A stretch of 64,000 bases of DNA, taken from NCBI RefSeq assembly GCF_005503695.1, contig NZ_SCMU01000001.1, positions 1 through 64,000 on the forward strand. Direction: 5' to 3'. The translations under genes were made by a program, and so were the position numbers. Positions within the stretch are counted from its first letter, which is position 1. Each line of letters begins with the position of its first letter. Shown piece by piece: positions 19,049-27,545 of the stretch. The notes beneath the pieces were generated by a model. That model had not been told where the DNA came from and did not search any database. It saw only the letters and a program-made list of their open reading frames with translations. This DNA comes from Sphingopyxis sp. 2PD. GTDB lineage: Bacteria; Pseudomonadota; Alphaproteobacteria; Sphingomonadales; Sphingomonadaceae.

Positions 19049-19092
19049 ATCAGCCGATCCTAGGTTCGAGCCCTAGTATGTCGACCTTTTCT
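19049..19092 (+). repeat. Right copy of tRNA-Lys 3'-end repeat (tRNA relic / att-like)
   Basis: This 44-base stretch repeats the tRNA-Lys 3' half found at 3714-3760: ATCAGC, the identical 20-base T-arm core TCCTAGGTTCGAGCCCTAGT, GTC, then ACCTTTTCT. It has lost the CCA and cannot form an acceptor stem. Orientation matches the intact tRNA. It marks a possible right end of an integrated segment of about 15.3 kb. The rest of 19005-19213 holds no supported gene. Confidence 0.6.
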
Positions 19093-19213
19093 TTCCAAAA
19101 TGTCGGCAACCGACAAAGGCTGCGGGCGTTGCAGATTCGTGACCCCACCAATACCGCCCAGCCGCCCTTCACATTATCTCCGGGCGCCCCGCTACGCGCG
19201 GTTGAGCGCGTAA

Positions 19214-19900
19214 ATGGAACTGCTCGATCCCGACCTGATTTGGCCGATCGTCGGCGCCATCATCGCGAGCGCGATCATCGGCGCGGAGCGCGAGTATCGA
19301 GCGAGTCCTGCGGGGCTGCGGACGCATATTCTGGTCGGCCTTTCCTGCTGCCTGCTGATGCTGTCGGCGGTGCATCAGATGGCGTGGCTAAACGATGCAC
19401 CGATCGAGGTTGTCCGCATCGATCCGGTGCGCATGGCGCACGGCATTCTGACCGGCATCGGCTTTCTCTGCGGCGGGGTCATCTTTCGCGAAGGGTTCAA
19501 TGTTCGGGGACTGACCACCGCGGCGTCGCTGTGGATGACGGCAACACTGGGAATGTTGTTCGGGATCGGGTTTTATGAACTGGCAATTTTCGGGGCCGCT
19601 GCAACCTTGCTGGTCCTGGCCGCGGTCACGATCACCGGTCGACGCGCGCCGCAGCAGCGCATCGTGCATCTGAAGGCCCGTTACCGCCGGTCGGAGGCGA
19701 TGACGCTGAGCGAATTTGGCGCTCTCCTTGCCGAGCACGGGCTGGAATCGATCACCATCGACCAAGTGATGGCCGACGACATCCTCGAATTTGGCGCGAT
19801 CGCGCATGGGTACAGCGAGGATCATGCCGAGCGACTGGCCGCCACGCTGGCGCGCGATCCGAATGCCACCGGATTCGAAATTCGCCCGCAGCAGGCGTGA
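19214..19900 (+). CDS. MgtC/SapB family membrane protein
   Basis: A 228-residue protein with four to five N-terminal membrane segments (about 10-135) carrying MgtC-family motifs: IGAEREYRASPAGLRTHILV, GFLCGGVIFREG and GLTTAASLWMTATLGM. A soluble C-terminal domain (about 145-228) resembles an ACT-like fold. MgtC proteins are linked to low-Mg2+ or acid adaptation and modulation of membrane ATPases. It stands alone, convergent with hemN. Confidence 0.88.
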   Translation: MELLDPDLIWPIVGAIIASAIIGAEREYRASPAGLRTHILVGLSCCLLMLSAVHQMAWLNDAPIEVVRIDPVRMAHGILTGIGFLCGGVIFREGFNVRGLTTAASLWMTATLGMLFGIGFYELAIFGAAATLLVLAAVTITGRRAPQQRIVHLKARYRRSEAMTLSEFGALLAEHGLESITIDQVMADDILEFGAIAHGYSEDHAERLAATLARDPNATGFEIRPQQA

Positions 19901-19933
19901 CTATCGGCGGCGGCGCCCGACAGCCGATGGCGA

Positions 19934-21250
19934 TCATTCGGTGGCCCGAACGGCACCGCGAATCCGGTCGAACTGTGCCGCAATGTGGCGGGCGTAGGGG
20001 CGACCGGACGCGTCGACGACCAGTTCATCGCCGTGCCAGGCGACCAGGCCGCGCCGTTCGAAATCGCGCATTACGACGTGCGCCGCAGGGGCCAGCGGCC
20101 TGTCGATCGATGCCCTGCCGCGGCACAACAGCTCTCGGATGATGGCTGCGCGCTGGCGTTCATGCATATCCACCGCGACGCCGCGCGTCGCAGTCAGATG
20201 CCCTCCGCCGATCAGGTCGCGATAAGGACCCGCGCGCTTTTCATTCTGGACGATCAGGTCGGGAAATTTGCTGATCGCGCTGGCACCAAAACCGAGCAGG
20301 ACGTCGGTGTCGTCGTCGGTGAAGCCCTGGAAGTTGCGGTTCACCCGCCCCTCGCCCGCCGCAATGGCGAGCGTGTCGGTGGGCAGCGCAAAATGGTCGA
20401 AACCGACCGGGATATAACCCGCCGCCGTCAGCCGGTCGAAACCGAGCGCCGCCTGTTCAAAGCGGAGCTTTTGATCGGGCAGATTGCTGGCGTCGATCCG
20501 GCGCTGGCGCGGGATCATGGCGGGTAGATGCGCGTAGCCGAACAGCGCGACGCGGCTGGGCGCGAGGCGGATCGTCTCGTCGAGGGTTTCGTCAAGATCG
20601 GTAAGGCTTTGCCCGGGAAGGCCGTACATCAGGTCGAAATTGATCGCATCGATCCCGCGCAGGCGCAGGCTGGCCACCGCATTTTCGATGTCGGCGAGCG
20701 GCTGGATCCGTCCGATCGCCTGCTGGAGCTGCGGCGCGAAGGTCTGCACCCCCAGACTGACGCGCCCGACCGACGAGGCCGCGAGGACGCGCGCCCAATC
20801 GGCAGAAAAACCGCGCGGATCGATCTCGATCGAAATGTCGGGATTGCTGGCGTCGAACACGGTCAGGATACGGTCGAGCAGACGCACAAAATCGACCGGC
20901 GCGATGGCGTTGGGGCTGCCCCCGCCGAACGCGATCCGCTGAACCCGCGCGCGGCCGCCGAGACGTTTGGCGACCATGGCGATTTCCGAGCGGAGCGCGG
21001 TCAGATAATCGGCGAGGCGCTGGGTCCGGTTCGCGGCGCCGGTGTTACAGCCGCAATACCAGCAGATCTGGTCGCAGAACGGGATGTGGACGTAAAGCGA
21101 GACGGGGGTCGCCGAGGCGATCCGGTCGAGCGCAGCTGCATAATCGTCAGCGCCGACGGCGTCGGTAAATTCGACTGCGGTCGGATAGCTGGTGTAGCGC
21201 GGAACCGGCGTAGCCAGAAGATCGGGGTGATAACTCCACATAGGGGGCAA
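19934..21250 (-). CDS. hemN: Oxygen-independent coproporphyrinogen III oxidase HemN
   Basis: A 438-residue radical-SAM enzyme that converts coproporphyrinogen III to protoporphyrinogen IX without O2, supplying haem for microaerobic respiration. The radical-SAM cluster motif is C59-x3-C63-x2-C66, followed by C68 (CDQICWYCGC). Other HemN features are FGGGSPN, SIEIDPRGFS, GVQTF, FDLMYGLPGQS and the FQGFTDDD region. Length is slightly short but normal. An in-frame ATG at 21241 is an alternative start. An FNR-like box lies 26 bases upstream; it is too close to activate from the standard -41.5 position. Confidence 0.94.
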   Translation of the reverse strand: MPPMWSYHPDLLATPVPRYTSYPTAVEFTDAVGADDYAAALDRIASATPVSLYVHIPFCDQICWYCGCNTGAANRTQRLADYLTALRSEIAMVAKRLGGRARVQRIAFGGGSPNAIAPVDFVRLLDRILTVFDASNPDISIEIDPRGFSADWARVLAASSVGRVSLGVQTFAPQLQQAIGRIQPLADIENAVASLRLRGIDAINFDLMYGLPGQSLTDLDETLDETIRLAPSRVALFGYAHLPAMIPRQRRIDASNLPDQKLRFEQAALGFDRLTAAGYIPVGFDHFALPTDTLAIAAGEGRVNRNFQGFTDDDTDVLLGFGASAISKFPDLIVQNEKRAGPYRDLIGGGHLTATRGVAVDMHERQRAAIIRELLCRGRASIDRPLAPAAHVVMRDFERRGLVAWHGDELVVDASGRPYARHIAAQFDRIRGAVRATE

Positions 21251-21275
21251 TTAGGCGGAGGCGCGCGCGACCGCA

Positions 21276-21289
21276 TTGACGCAGATCAA
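21276..21289. promoter_or_regulatory. FNR-like box upstream of hemN
   Basis: TTGACGCAGATCAA matches TTGAT-N4-ATCAA in 9 of 10 positions. It lies between hemN (starts 21250) and the end of the small Cys-protein gene (21298). FNR control of hemN is common, but the centre is only about 32 bases from the start codon. Either the true start is downstream or the site acts differently. Confidence 0.6.
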
Positions 21290-21297
21290 CGGCCTCA

Positions 21298-21525
21298 TCA
21301 GCAGCAGCCCTTCCGAACGCCTGCCGACTTGCTGCGCCGATCGGTCATTGCGTGACACGCCTTGGCGCAGCTGTCGCTGCCCGGCTTGTCCGATCCGTCC
21401 GGCACCAGCAGCATGTGGCGACCGCCGCCGCAATCGGGAATGATCAGCATCCGGGCATCGACCGTCAGCGGCGTCAATGCGAGCGCGGTTGCGCCGGCCA
21501 GCGACGCGCAGGCGCGGCCGATCAT
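21298..21525 (-). CDS. Small exported cysteine-rich protein at the end of the cco operon
   Basis: A 75-residue protein with a signal-like N-terminus (about 1-24). The mature part has an SDSCAKACHAM segment and ends GCC, with five Cys after the signal region. Its ATG overlaps the ccoS stop (ATGA at 21522-21525), so it is translated as the last gene of ccoGHIS. I do not recognise the family. A role in metal handling or haem-copper oxidase assembly is suggested only by position and Cys content. Confidence 0.65.
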   Translation of the reverse strand: MIGRACASLAGATALALTPLTVDARMLIIPDCGGGRHMLLVPDGSDKPGSDSCAKACHAMTDRRSKSAGVRKGCC

Positions 21526-21677
21526 GCCGCCCCCTCCTCTTCATCCTCGACAAAGATGCGCAGCGCCGCGCCATCGAGGTCGTCGAACTGGCCGCGGCGC
21601 AGCGACCAGAAAAAAGCCGCAAGCCCGAGCAGCCCCAGCCCGAGCGCGATCGGGATCAGCAGCGCGAGGCCGTTCAC
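21522..21677 (-). CDS. ccoS: cbb3 oxidase maturation protein CcoS
   Basis: A 51-residue single-span membrane protein starting with GTG at 21677. The N-terminal helix (ALLIPIALGLGLLGLAAFFW) is followed by the CcoS motif SLRRGQFDDLDGAALRI and an acidic tail. CcoS is needed for cofactor insertion into CcoN. Its GTG overlaps the ccoI stop (GTGA), and its stop overlaps the next small gene. Confidence 0.93.
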   Translation of the reverse strand: MNGLALLIPIALGLGLLGLAAFFWSLRRGQFDDLDGAALRIFVEDEEEGAA

Positions 21678-23785
21678 CGGATCGCCCTTTTGAGCCGCAT
21701 CGCGTTGCCGACGACGATCAGCGACGAACCCGACATCGCGAGCGCCGCGACGAGCGGGGTGACATAGCCGAGGAAGGCCAGCGGCACCGCGATCACATTA
21801 TAACCGATCGCGAGGACGAAATTCTGCCGGACGATCGCCTGCGTGCGCCGCGCCATGCGCAGCGCCGCGACGATCGGCATCAACCGGTCACCGAGAAAAA
21901 TGCAGTCGGCGGCATTTTTGCCGACATCGCTGGCCGATCCCGGCGCCATCGATGCGTGCCCAGCCGCGAGTGCCGGACCGTCGTTCAATCCGTCGCCGAT
22001 CATCAACACCCTGTGCGCCGCGCTTTGCCGCGCGAGCGCCGCCAGCTTGTCCTGCGGACTCATCCCCGTTTGTGCGGTCATCGCCAGTTCGCGGGCGACG
22101 GGAGCCACCGCAGCAGCGCGATCGCCGCTGAGGATCGACACATCGATGCCGTCGGCACGCAGCGCGTCCATCGCGGCGCGCGCATCGGGACGCAGGCGAT
22201 CGGCGAAACCGATGGTCGCGGCGAGCGCGCCGTCGATCGACAGCTGCGTTGCGAGGGCGTCACCCTCGACCGGATCGCCCGGGCGGCCGAGGGTGACGAT
22301 ATGGTCACCCCATTTCGCTTCGACGCCAAAGCCCGGGGTTTCGCGGATCGAATGGACATCGGGGCGCGCGACGTCGAGCGCTTGCAGGCCGCGCGTCAGC
22401 GCTTCGCTGAGCGGGTGGCGGCTGGCCTGCGCCAGCGCGAGGGCAAGCGACTGGAGCTGCGGGTCGAGGCGTTCGAGATCGCGCGCCTCGGGGCGGCCCA
22501 GCGTCAGCGTACCGGTTTTGTCGATCATGGCGCGATCAACCTCGGCCAATCGTTCGAGCGCCGACCCGTCCTTGATCAGCACTCCGACGCGCATCAGCGC
22601 CCCCGCCGCGACTATCTGCGCTGCGGGGACGGCCAGGCCGAGCGCGCAGGGACAGGTGATGATCAGCACCGCAACCGCGATCAGCAGGCTGTGATGCCAC
22701 CCCGCCCCGGCTATCATCCAGCCGATGAAGGCCAGCAGCGCCAGCGCATGAACCGCGGGGGCATAGAGCCGCGCGGCGCGGTCGGCGATGCGGACATAGC
22801 GAGACTTGCCCTGTGCCGCTTCGCCCATCAGGCGCGCGATGTCGGCCAGCGCGGTGTCGCCGCCGACCGCCGAAACCCGGACCTCGATCGGCGCATCGAG
22901 GTTGAGCGTACCGGCATGAACGCGGTCGTCGACGCGGACCAGTTGCGGCGCGCTTTCGCCGGTCAGCAGCGACAGATCGAGCCGACTTGTGCCGCGAAGG
23001 ACCGCGCCGTCGGCGGCGAGCCGCTCGCCCGCGGCCACCAGCATCACCATGCCGGGCTCGAGCGCGGTGGCATCGGTCCAGCGGCTTTTGCCGTCGTCGC
23101 CCAGCACCATCGCGCCGGTACCCATGTTGCGCAGCAAAGCCGTGACGCCGCCGCGCGCGCGGTCGCGCATCACGCTGTCCAGCCAGCGACCACAGAGCAG
23201 GAAAAACAGCAGCATGACGACGCCGTCGAAATAGGCGTGCGGGCCGCTGGTCGCGGTCTCGAACAGGCTGAGCCCGGTGGTGATGAGGACGCCGATACTG
23301 ATCGGCACGTCCATGTTCGTCTGACGATGACGCAGCGCGCGCCACGCCGAGCGGAAGAATGGCCGCCCGGCATAGGCGATCGTCGGCAGCGCGATCATCG
23401 CTGAAAGCCAGTGAAACAGGTCGCGCGTCGCGCCCGATGCCCCCGACCACACCGATACCGAAAGCAGCATGATGTTCATCATCGCGAAGCCGGAAACGGC
23501 AACCGCGCGGAGCAGTTCCCGGCTGTCTGCCGCCGCCGGATCGGCATCGCCCAACGCATTGCCGATCGGGTGCGCCTCGAACCCCAATGTCGTGAACGCG
23601 CCGATCAGGTCCGGCATTTCGGCATCGGGAACGCAGGACAGGTGGACGCGCTTTTCGGTGAAATTCACGCGCGCCGACGCGATGCGGCGATCGCGTACCA
23701 GCCCCTGCTCCAGCTTGGCGATGCACCCCGCGCATCGGATGTCCGGAACGGCGAAATCGCGTTCGATGAGGGCTACCGCGGTCAT
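21674..23785 (-). CDS. ccoI: Copper-transporting P1B-type ATPase CcoI (FixI-like)
   Basis: A 703-residue P-type ATPase. An N-terminal HMA domain has C18-A-G-C21 (RCAGCIAKL), followed by about eight membrane helices, the TCPCALGLAVP copper-path motif, phosphorylation motif DKTGTLTLG and hinge MIGDGLNDGPAL. Members of this group supply copper for cbb3 oxidase assembly. It sits between ccoH and ccoS with overlapping start and stop codons at both ends. Confidence 0.95.
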   Translation of the reverse strand: MTAVALIERDFAVPDIRCAGCIAKLEQGLVRDRRIASARVNFTEKRVHLSCVPDAEMPDLIGAFTTLGFEAHPIGNALGDADPAAADSRELLRAVAVSGFAMMNIMLLSVSVWSGASGATRDLFHWLSAMIALPTIAYAGRPFFRSAWRALRHRQTNMDVPISIGVLITTGLSLFETATSGPHAYFDGVVMLLFFLLCGRWLDSVMRDRARGGVTALLRNMGTGAMVLGDDGKSRWTDATALEPGMVMLVAAGERLAADGAVLRGTSRLDLSLLTGESAPQLVRVDDRVHAGTLNLDAPIEVRVSAVGGDTALADIARLMGEAAQGKSRYVRIADRAARLYAPAVHALALLAFIGWMIAGAGWHHSLLIAVAVLIITCPCALGLAVPAAQIVAAGALMRVGVLIKDGSALERLAEVDRAMIDKTGTLTLGRPEARDLERLDPQLQSLALALAQASRHPLSEALTRGLQALDVARPDVHSIRETPGFGVEAKWGDHIVTLGRPGDPVEGDALATQLSIDGALAATIGFADRLRPDARAAMDALRADGIDVSILSGDRAAAVAPVARELAMTAQTGMSPQDKLAALARQSAAHRVLMIGDGLNDGPALAAGHASMAPGSASDVGKNAADCIFLGDRLMPIVAALRMARRTQAIVRQNFVLAIGYNVIAVPLAFLGYVTPLVAALAMSGSSLIVVGNAMRLKRAIR

Positions 23786-24252
23786 TGCATGTCCATCCGA
23801 TAACGCGCCTCGTCGGTCCCCCGACCGACGACGATGTCGAGCCGCTGGCGCCCTATCGCCAGCGGCTCAACCGAGCGCCACGCGCCATCCTCCACCGCTT
23901 CGAACCGCAGGGTGAAAGGGGCGGTGCGCCCGAGAGGATGGCGGGCGGTTGCAGCGACGCGCAGGTCGCTCAGCGGTCGGTCATCCTTGCGAATTTCGAC
24001 GCGAACATGGCGACCCGCATCAAGCGAGATTTTCGGCGTCCATCCCAACCGGTCCTGCGCCGCGGCGCGCGCCAGCCAGACATTATAGTGCTGGCTCGCG
24101 ACATAGCTGTTTTCGACCACCTTGCCGCCGAAGGTCGACATCGCGAACCGCGCCATCGCGAAATTGACCGTGATGACGACAGCAAAGAAGCTGACGAGGA
24201 TCGCGGCCATGTGCCGACCGGTAAAGCCCCCCCGCATCGGTTTGCCTGTCAT
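23782..24252 (-). CDS. ccoH: FixH/CcoH family protein
   Basis: A 156-residue protein with one N-terminal membrane helix (about 14-36, HMAAILVSFFAVVITVNFAMA) and a periplasmic beta-rich domain, the usual FixH layout. It contains the FixH-type VVENSYVASQHYN segment after the helix. FixH/CcoH helps assemble or stabilise cbb3 oxidase. It overlaps ccoG and ccoI by four bases each. Confidence 0.9.
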   Translation of the reverse strand: MTGKPMRGGFTGRHMAAILVSFFAVVITVNFAMARFAMSTFGGKVVENSYVASQHYNVWLARAAAQDRLGWTPKISLDAGRHVRVEIRKDDRPLSDLRVAATARHPLGRTAPFTLRFEAVEDGAWRSVEPLAIGRQRLDIVVGRGTDEARYRMDMQ

Positions 24253-25706
24253 TGTCCTGCCTCCGGCCGATCGAACTGGATGATATCGCTGTCGCCGCGC
24301 GGGTCGCCGTCAAGGCCGCGCGTTGCGATGGTGAAATCCTGCCGCGCCGGACCCTCGCCCGGCGCCGCAACGAACAATTTCACGCGGGTCACGCTGTCGG
24401 GTGCGAGCGCGATCTCGACGCGCCGGGTGGCGGTCTCGCGCGATCCGTTTTCGGTCCAAACCGCCGCCCCCGCGAGGGCATCGACCGTCACCGCCACGCG
24501 GCGCGGGCGCGTTTCCATGTTGCGCAATTTCAGCGTGTAATTGTTGCGAATGTGGCCGTCCGACAGCTGGACATAGAGCGGGCTGCGCTCGTGCTGCACC
24601 GCGAGGTCGAGCCGCGTGCGCTGACCGAGCGAAAACAGCATGGCAGCGCCGATCGCGCACCAGATGCAGAAATAGATCAGGGTGCGCGGGCGAAGCAGCG
24701 TTTTCATCACCGGTTTGCCGATGCCGCCCGCCTTTTCGACCGCGGCATCGTCGAGCGTGCAATAGTCGATCAGCCCGCGCGGTCGCCCGATCTGCCCCAT
24801 CACATCGTCGCAGGCATCGATGCACAGCGCGCAGGTGATGCAGCCGATCTGCGGCCCTTCGCGAATGTCGATACCAGTGGGACACACCGCAACACATTGA
24901 TTGCAATCGATGCAGTCGCCGAACGCGCCGGGATGCGCCTGTGCCTTTTTGACGCTGCCCCGCGGTTCACCGCGCCACTCCTTATAGGTCACGAGCAGCG
25001 ATTTTTCGTCCATCATCGCGGTCTGGATGCGCGGCCAGGGGCACATATAGATGCACACCTGTTCGCGCATGAATCCGCCGAGGACGAAGGTCGTCGCGGT
25101 CAGCACCGCGACAGTACCATAGGCAATGGGTGCCGCCTGCCCGGTCCAGAAATTCACCGTCAACGTCGGCGCGTCGGCGAAATACATGATCCACGCGCCG
25201 CCGGTCCAGAAGGCGATGGTCAGATAGATCAGATATTTGACGGTCCGCTTGGACACCTTCTCTAGCGTCCATGGGCCGTTCGCCAACCGCATCTGCGCGT
25301 TGCGGTCGCCATCGACCAGCCGGTCGACATGCTGGAACAGGTCGGTCCACACCGTCTGCGGACAGGCATAGCCGCACCAGGCACGCCCCACCGCGCTGGT
25401 GACGAGGAACAGCCCGATCCCCGCCATGATGAGCAGGCCCGCGACGTAGTAAAATTCATGCGGCCAGATTTCGATCTGGAACATGTAGAAACGCCGGTTC
25501 GCGAGATCGACGAGCACCGCCTGGTCGGGCGCATAGGGTCCGCGGTCCCAGCGGATCCATGGCGTGCCATAATATATGGCGAGCGTGATCCCCATGACCG
25601 CCCATTTGAAGCGGCGAAAGGCGCCATAGACCTTTTTGGGATAGACGCCTTTGCGCGCCGCATAGAGCGGCGCGTTTTCGCCGGTCAGGTCGTCAGGGCT
25701 GGCCAT
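24249..25706 (-). CDS. ccoG: cbb3 oxidase accessory ferredoxin-like protein CcoG (RdxA/FixG)
   Basis: A 485-residue membrane protein with about five hydrophobic segments and Cys motifs. These are CGYACPQTVW in the membrane part, then two [4Fe-4S] motifs CIDCNQCVAVCP and CITCALCIDACD at about residues 275-310, with a C-terminal Ig-like domain. CcoG is implicated in copper reduction during cbb3 biogenesis. ATG 25706 has an AGGGAG ribosome site and overlaps the ccoP end by 14 bases; longer starts would overlap ccoP further. Confidence 0.93.
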   Translation of the reverse strand: MASPDDLTGENAPLYAARKGVYPKKVYGAFRRFKWAVMGITLAIYYGTPWIRWDRGPYAPDQAVLVDLANRRFYMFQIEIWPHEFYYVAGLLIMAGIGLFLVTSAVGRAWCGYACPQTVWTDLFQHVDRLVDGDRNAQMRLANGPWTLEKVSKRTVKYLIYLTIAFWTGGAWIMYFADAPTLTVNFWTGQAAPIAYGTVAVLTATTFVLGGFMREQVCIYMCPWPRIQTAMMDEKSLLVTYKEWRGEPRGSVKKAQAHPGAFGDCIDCNQCVAVCPTGIDIREGPQIGCITCALCIDACDDVMGQIGRPRGLIDYCTLDDAAVEKAGGIGKPVMKTLLRPRTLIYFCIWCAIGAAMLFSLGQRTRLDLAVQHERSPLYVQLSDGHIRNNYTLKLRNMETRPRRVAVTVDALAGAAVWTENGSRETATRRVEIALAPDSVTRVKLFVAAPGEGPARQDFTIATRGLDGDPRGDSDIIQFDRPEAGQ

Positions 25707-26622
25707 TGGCTCCCTGCCCTTCATTGTTCGCCACCTGCGGCGCGGCTTTTTCGCCGCCACCGAGCGAATAGACATAGGTCGCGAGCATCTTGACCGTCAC
25801 CGGGTCGATCCGGTGCGCCCAGCGCGGCATCACCCCGTTGCGGGGTTGCACGATCGTCGCGGTCAGGCTGTCGCGGTCGCCGCCGTAGAGCCAGACAGCG
25901 TCGGTCAGCTTTGGCGCGCCCACGGCGCGATCGCCCGCGCCCGTGGCGCCGTGGCAGACCGCGCAATTCGCCTGGAACAGCGTATTGCCGCGCGCTGCCG
26001 CCGCGCTCGGTTTTTCCTGCCCGCTGATCACGCGAACATGGCTGACGACATCGGCGATCTGCGCCGCATCGAGAATCCCGTCGCGTCCGAACGCGGGCAT
26101 CTGGCTGGTCCGCGTCGCCTTGTGATCGGGGTTCCGGATCCCGTGCGCGATCGTATATTCGATGCTCGCAAGGTCGCCGCCCCACAGCCAGTCGTCGTCG
26201 GTGAGGCTGGGGTAGAGCTTCTTGACCCCCGCGCCGCCCGCACCATGGCATTGTACGCAATGGACGCGAAAGGCCGCGGCTCCGCCCTGCACCGCCGCCT
26301 GCATCAGTTCGGGGTTTGCAGGCAGGTCGGTCAGCGCCGTTGCAGCGATGGCGCTGATGATCGGCGCGCGGCGCGCCGCCTGCGCCTCCATCTCGCGGTC
26401 CAGCGCGCCACGGCTGGTCCACCCGAGCATTCCCTGCGTCGCGCTGTTGAGCATCGGCCAGGCCGGGTAGAGGACGACATAGCCCGCCGCCCACACGATC
26501 GAGGCGTAAAAGGTCCACAGCCACCAGCGCGGCATCGGGGTGTCGAGTTCCTCGATACCGTCCCATTCGTGACCGACGGTGCTGGTACCGGTGGCCTCGT
26601 CGATGCGCTTTTTGTCAGCCAT
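25693..26622 (-). CDS. ccoP: cbb3 cytochrome c oxidase subunit III (CcoP)
   Basis: A 309-residue dihaem cytochrome c. An N-terminal helix (PRWWLWTFYASIVWAAGYV) is followed by two c-type domains with CVQCH (about residue 121) and CAVCH (about residue 217). Methionine ligands are plausible in SQMPAFGRDG and NGVMPRWAHR. CcoP passes electrons towards CcoO/CcoN. It overlaps ccoQ by eight bases. Confidence 0.95.
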   Translation of the reverse strand: MADKKRIDEATGTSTVGHEWDGIEELDTPMPRWWLWTFYASIVWAAGYVVLYPAWPMLNSATQGMLGWTSRGALDREMEAQAARRAPIISAIAATALTDLPANPELMQAAVQGGAAAFRVHCVQCHGAGGAGVKKLYPSLTDDDWLWGGDLASIEYTIAHGIRNPDHKATRTSQMPAFGRDGILDAAQIADVVSHVRVISGQEKPSAAAARGNTLFQANCAVCHGATGAGDRAVGAPKLTDAVWLYGGDRDSLTATIVQPRNGVMPRWAHRIDPVTVKMLATYVYSLGGGEKAAPQVANNEGQGANGQP

Positions 26623-26773
26623 GCTCGTCGTCCTTGAAGATCATCGTTGCGGCCTCTTCGTTGCGGCGGCGGGCGCCCTTGCGGAACGGCCAGGCAACCA
26701 GGCCAAGGAACAGAATGGTCATCGCGAGCAGCCCCCAGCTGTCGGCGAAATGGCGGAGATCGTTGTAATTCAC
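26615..26773 (-). CDS. ccoQ: cbb3 oxidase small subunit CcoQ
   Basis: A 52-residue protein starting with GTG at 26773. It has one membrane helix ([18 protein letters not shown]), then a basic RKGARRR stretch and a polar tail, the CcoQ/FixQ pattern. The start overlaps the ccoO stop (GTGA) and the end overlaps ccoP. CcoQ stabilises the oxidase complex. Confidence 0.92.
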   Translation of the reverse strand: MNYNDLRHFADSWGLLAMTILFLGLVAWPFRKGARRRNEEAATMIFKDDEHG

Positions 26774-27537
26774 CGCTTCACCTCCTCTGGCGCAGCGCCC
26801 TGTTCCTGCGGCGCGGCCTTTTCGACATCGACGAGCGTGCCGAGCATCTGGAGATAGGCGATCAGCGCATCCATTTCGGTCAGGCGGTCGGGATTGCCGT
26901 CGAAATCGCGCACCTGCGCTTTCGGGTAGCGTTTCTGCAGCTCGACGCCCGCGGCAGGATCGACCTGCGCCTTCATATCGTCGTTCGCGGCGGCAATCGC
27001 TTCCTTGCTGTACGGCACACCGACGCGCGACAGTGCGGTGAGGTCGTTCCGCATATCGCCCACATAAAGGTCGCGCTCGGCCAGAAAGGCGTAGGGCGGC
27101 ATGATCGATTCCGGCACCACGCTGCGCGGGTCGATCAGATGCGCCTTATGCCACTCGTCCGAATAGCGCCCGCCGACGCGCGCGAGGTCGGGGCCGGTAC
27201 GCTTCGACCCCCATTGGAAGGGATGGTCGTACATACTCTCGGCCGCTAGGCTGTAATGGCCATAGCGTTCGACTTCGTCGCGGAACGGGCGGATCATCTG
27301 GCTGTGGCAGGTATAGCAGCCTTCGCGCATATAGATGTTGCGGCCCGCCAATTCGAGCGGGGTGTAGGGGCGCATGCCGTCAACCTTCTCGATCGTGTTG
27401 TCGATCCAGAACAGCGGCGCGATCTCGACGATGCCGCCAATGGTGACGGCGATCAGCGAGAAGAAGCCGAGCAGCGTCACATTGCGTTCGAGCTTTTTGT
27501 GGCTGAGGCGCTTTTCGGCGGGTTGGGTGGCCATCAT
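26770..27537 (-). CDS. ccoO: cbb3 cytochrome c oxidase subunit II (CcoO)
   Basis: A 255-residue membrane-anchored monohaem cytochrome c (FixO family). It has an N-terminal helix (about 20-42), the haem motif CYTCH in [15 protein letters not shown], and the typical [32 protein letters not shown] context (conserved blocks visible around residues 88-120). The ribosome site AAGGAG lies next to the ccoN stop. Confidence 0.95.
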   Translation of the reverse strand: MMATQPAEKRLSHKKLERNVTLLGFFSLIAVTIGGIVEIAPLFWIDNTIEKVDGMRPYTPLELAGRNIYMREGCYTCHSQMIRPFRDEVERYGHYSLAAESMYDHPFQWGSKRTGPDLARVGGRYSDEWHKAHLIDPRSVVPESIMPPYAFLAERDLYVGDMRNDLTALSRVGVPYSKEAIAAANDDMKAQVDPAAGVELQKRYPKAQVRDFDGNPDRLTEMDALIAYLQMLGTLVDVEKAAPQEQGAAPEEVKR

Positions 27538-27545
27538 GCGGCTCC

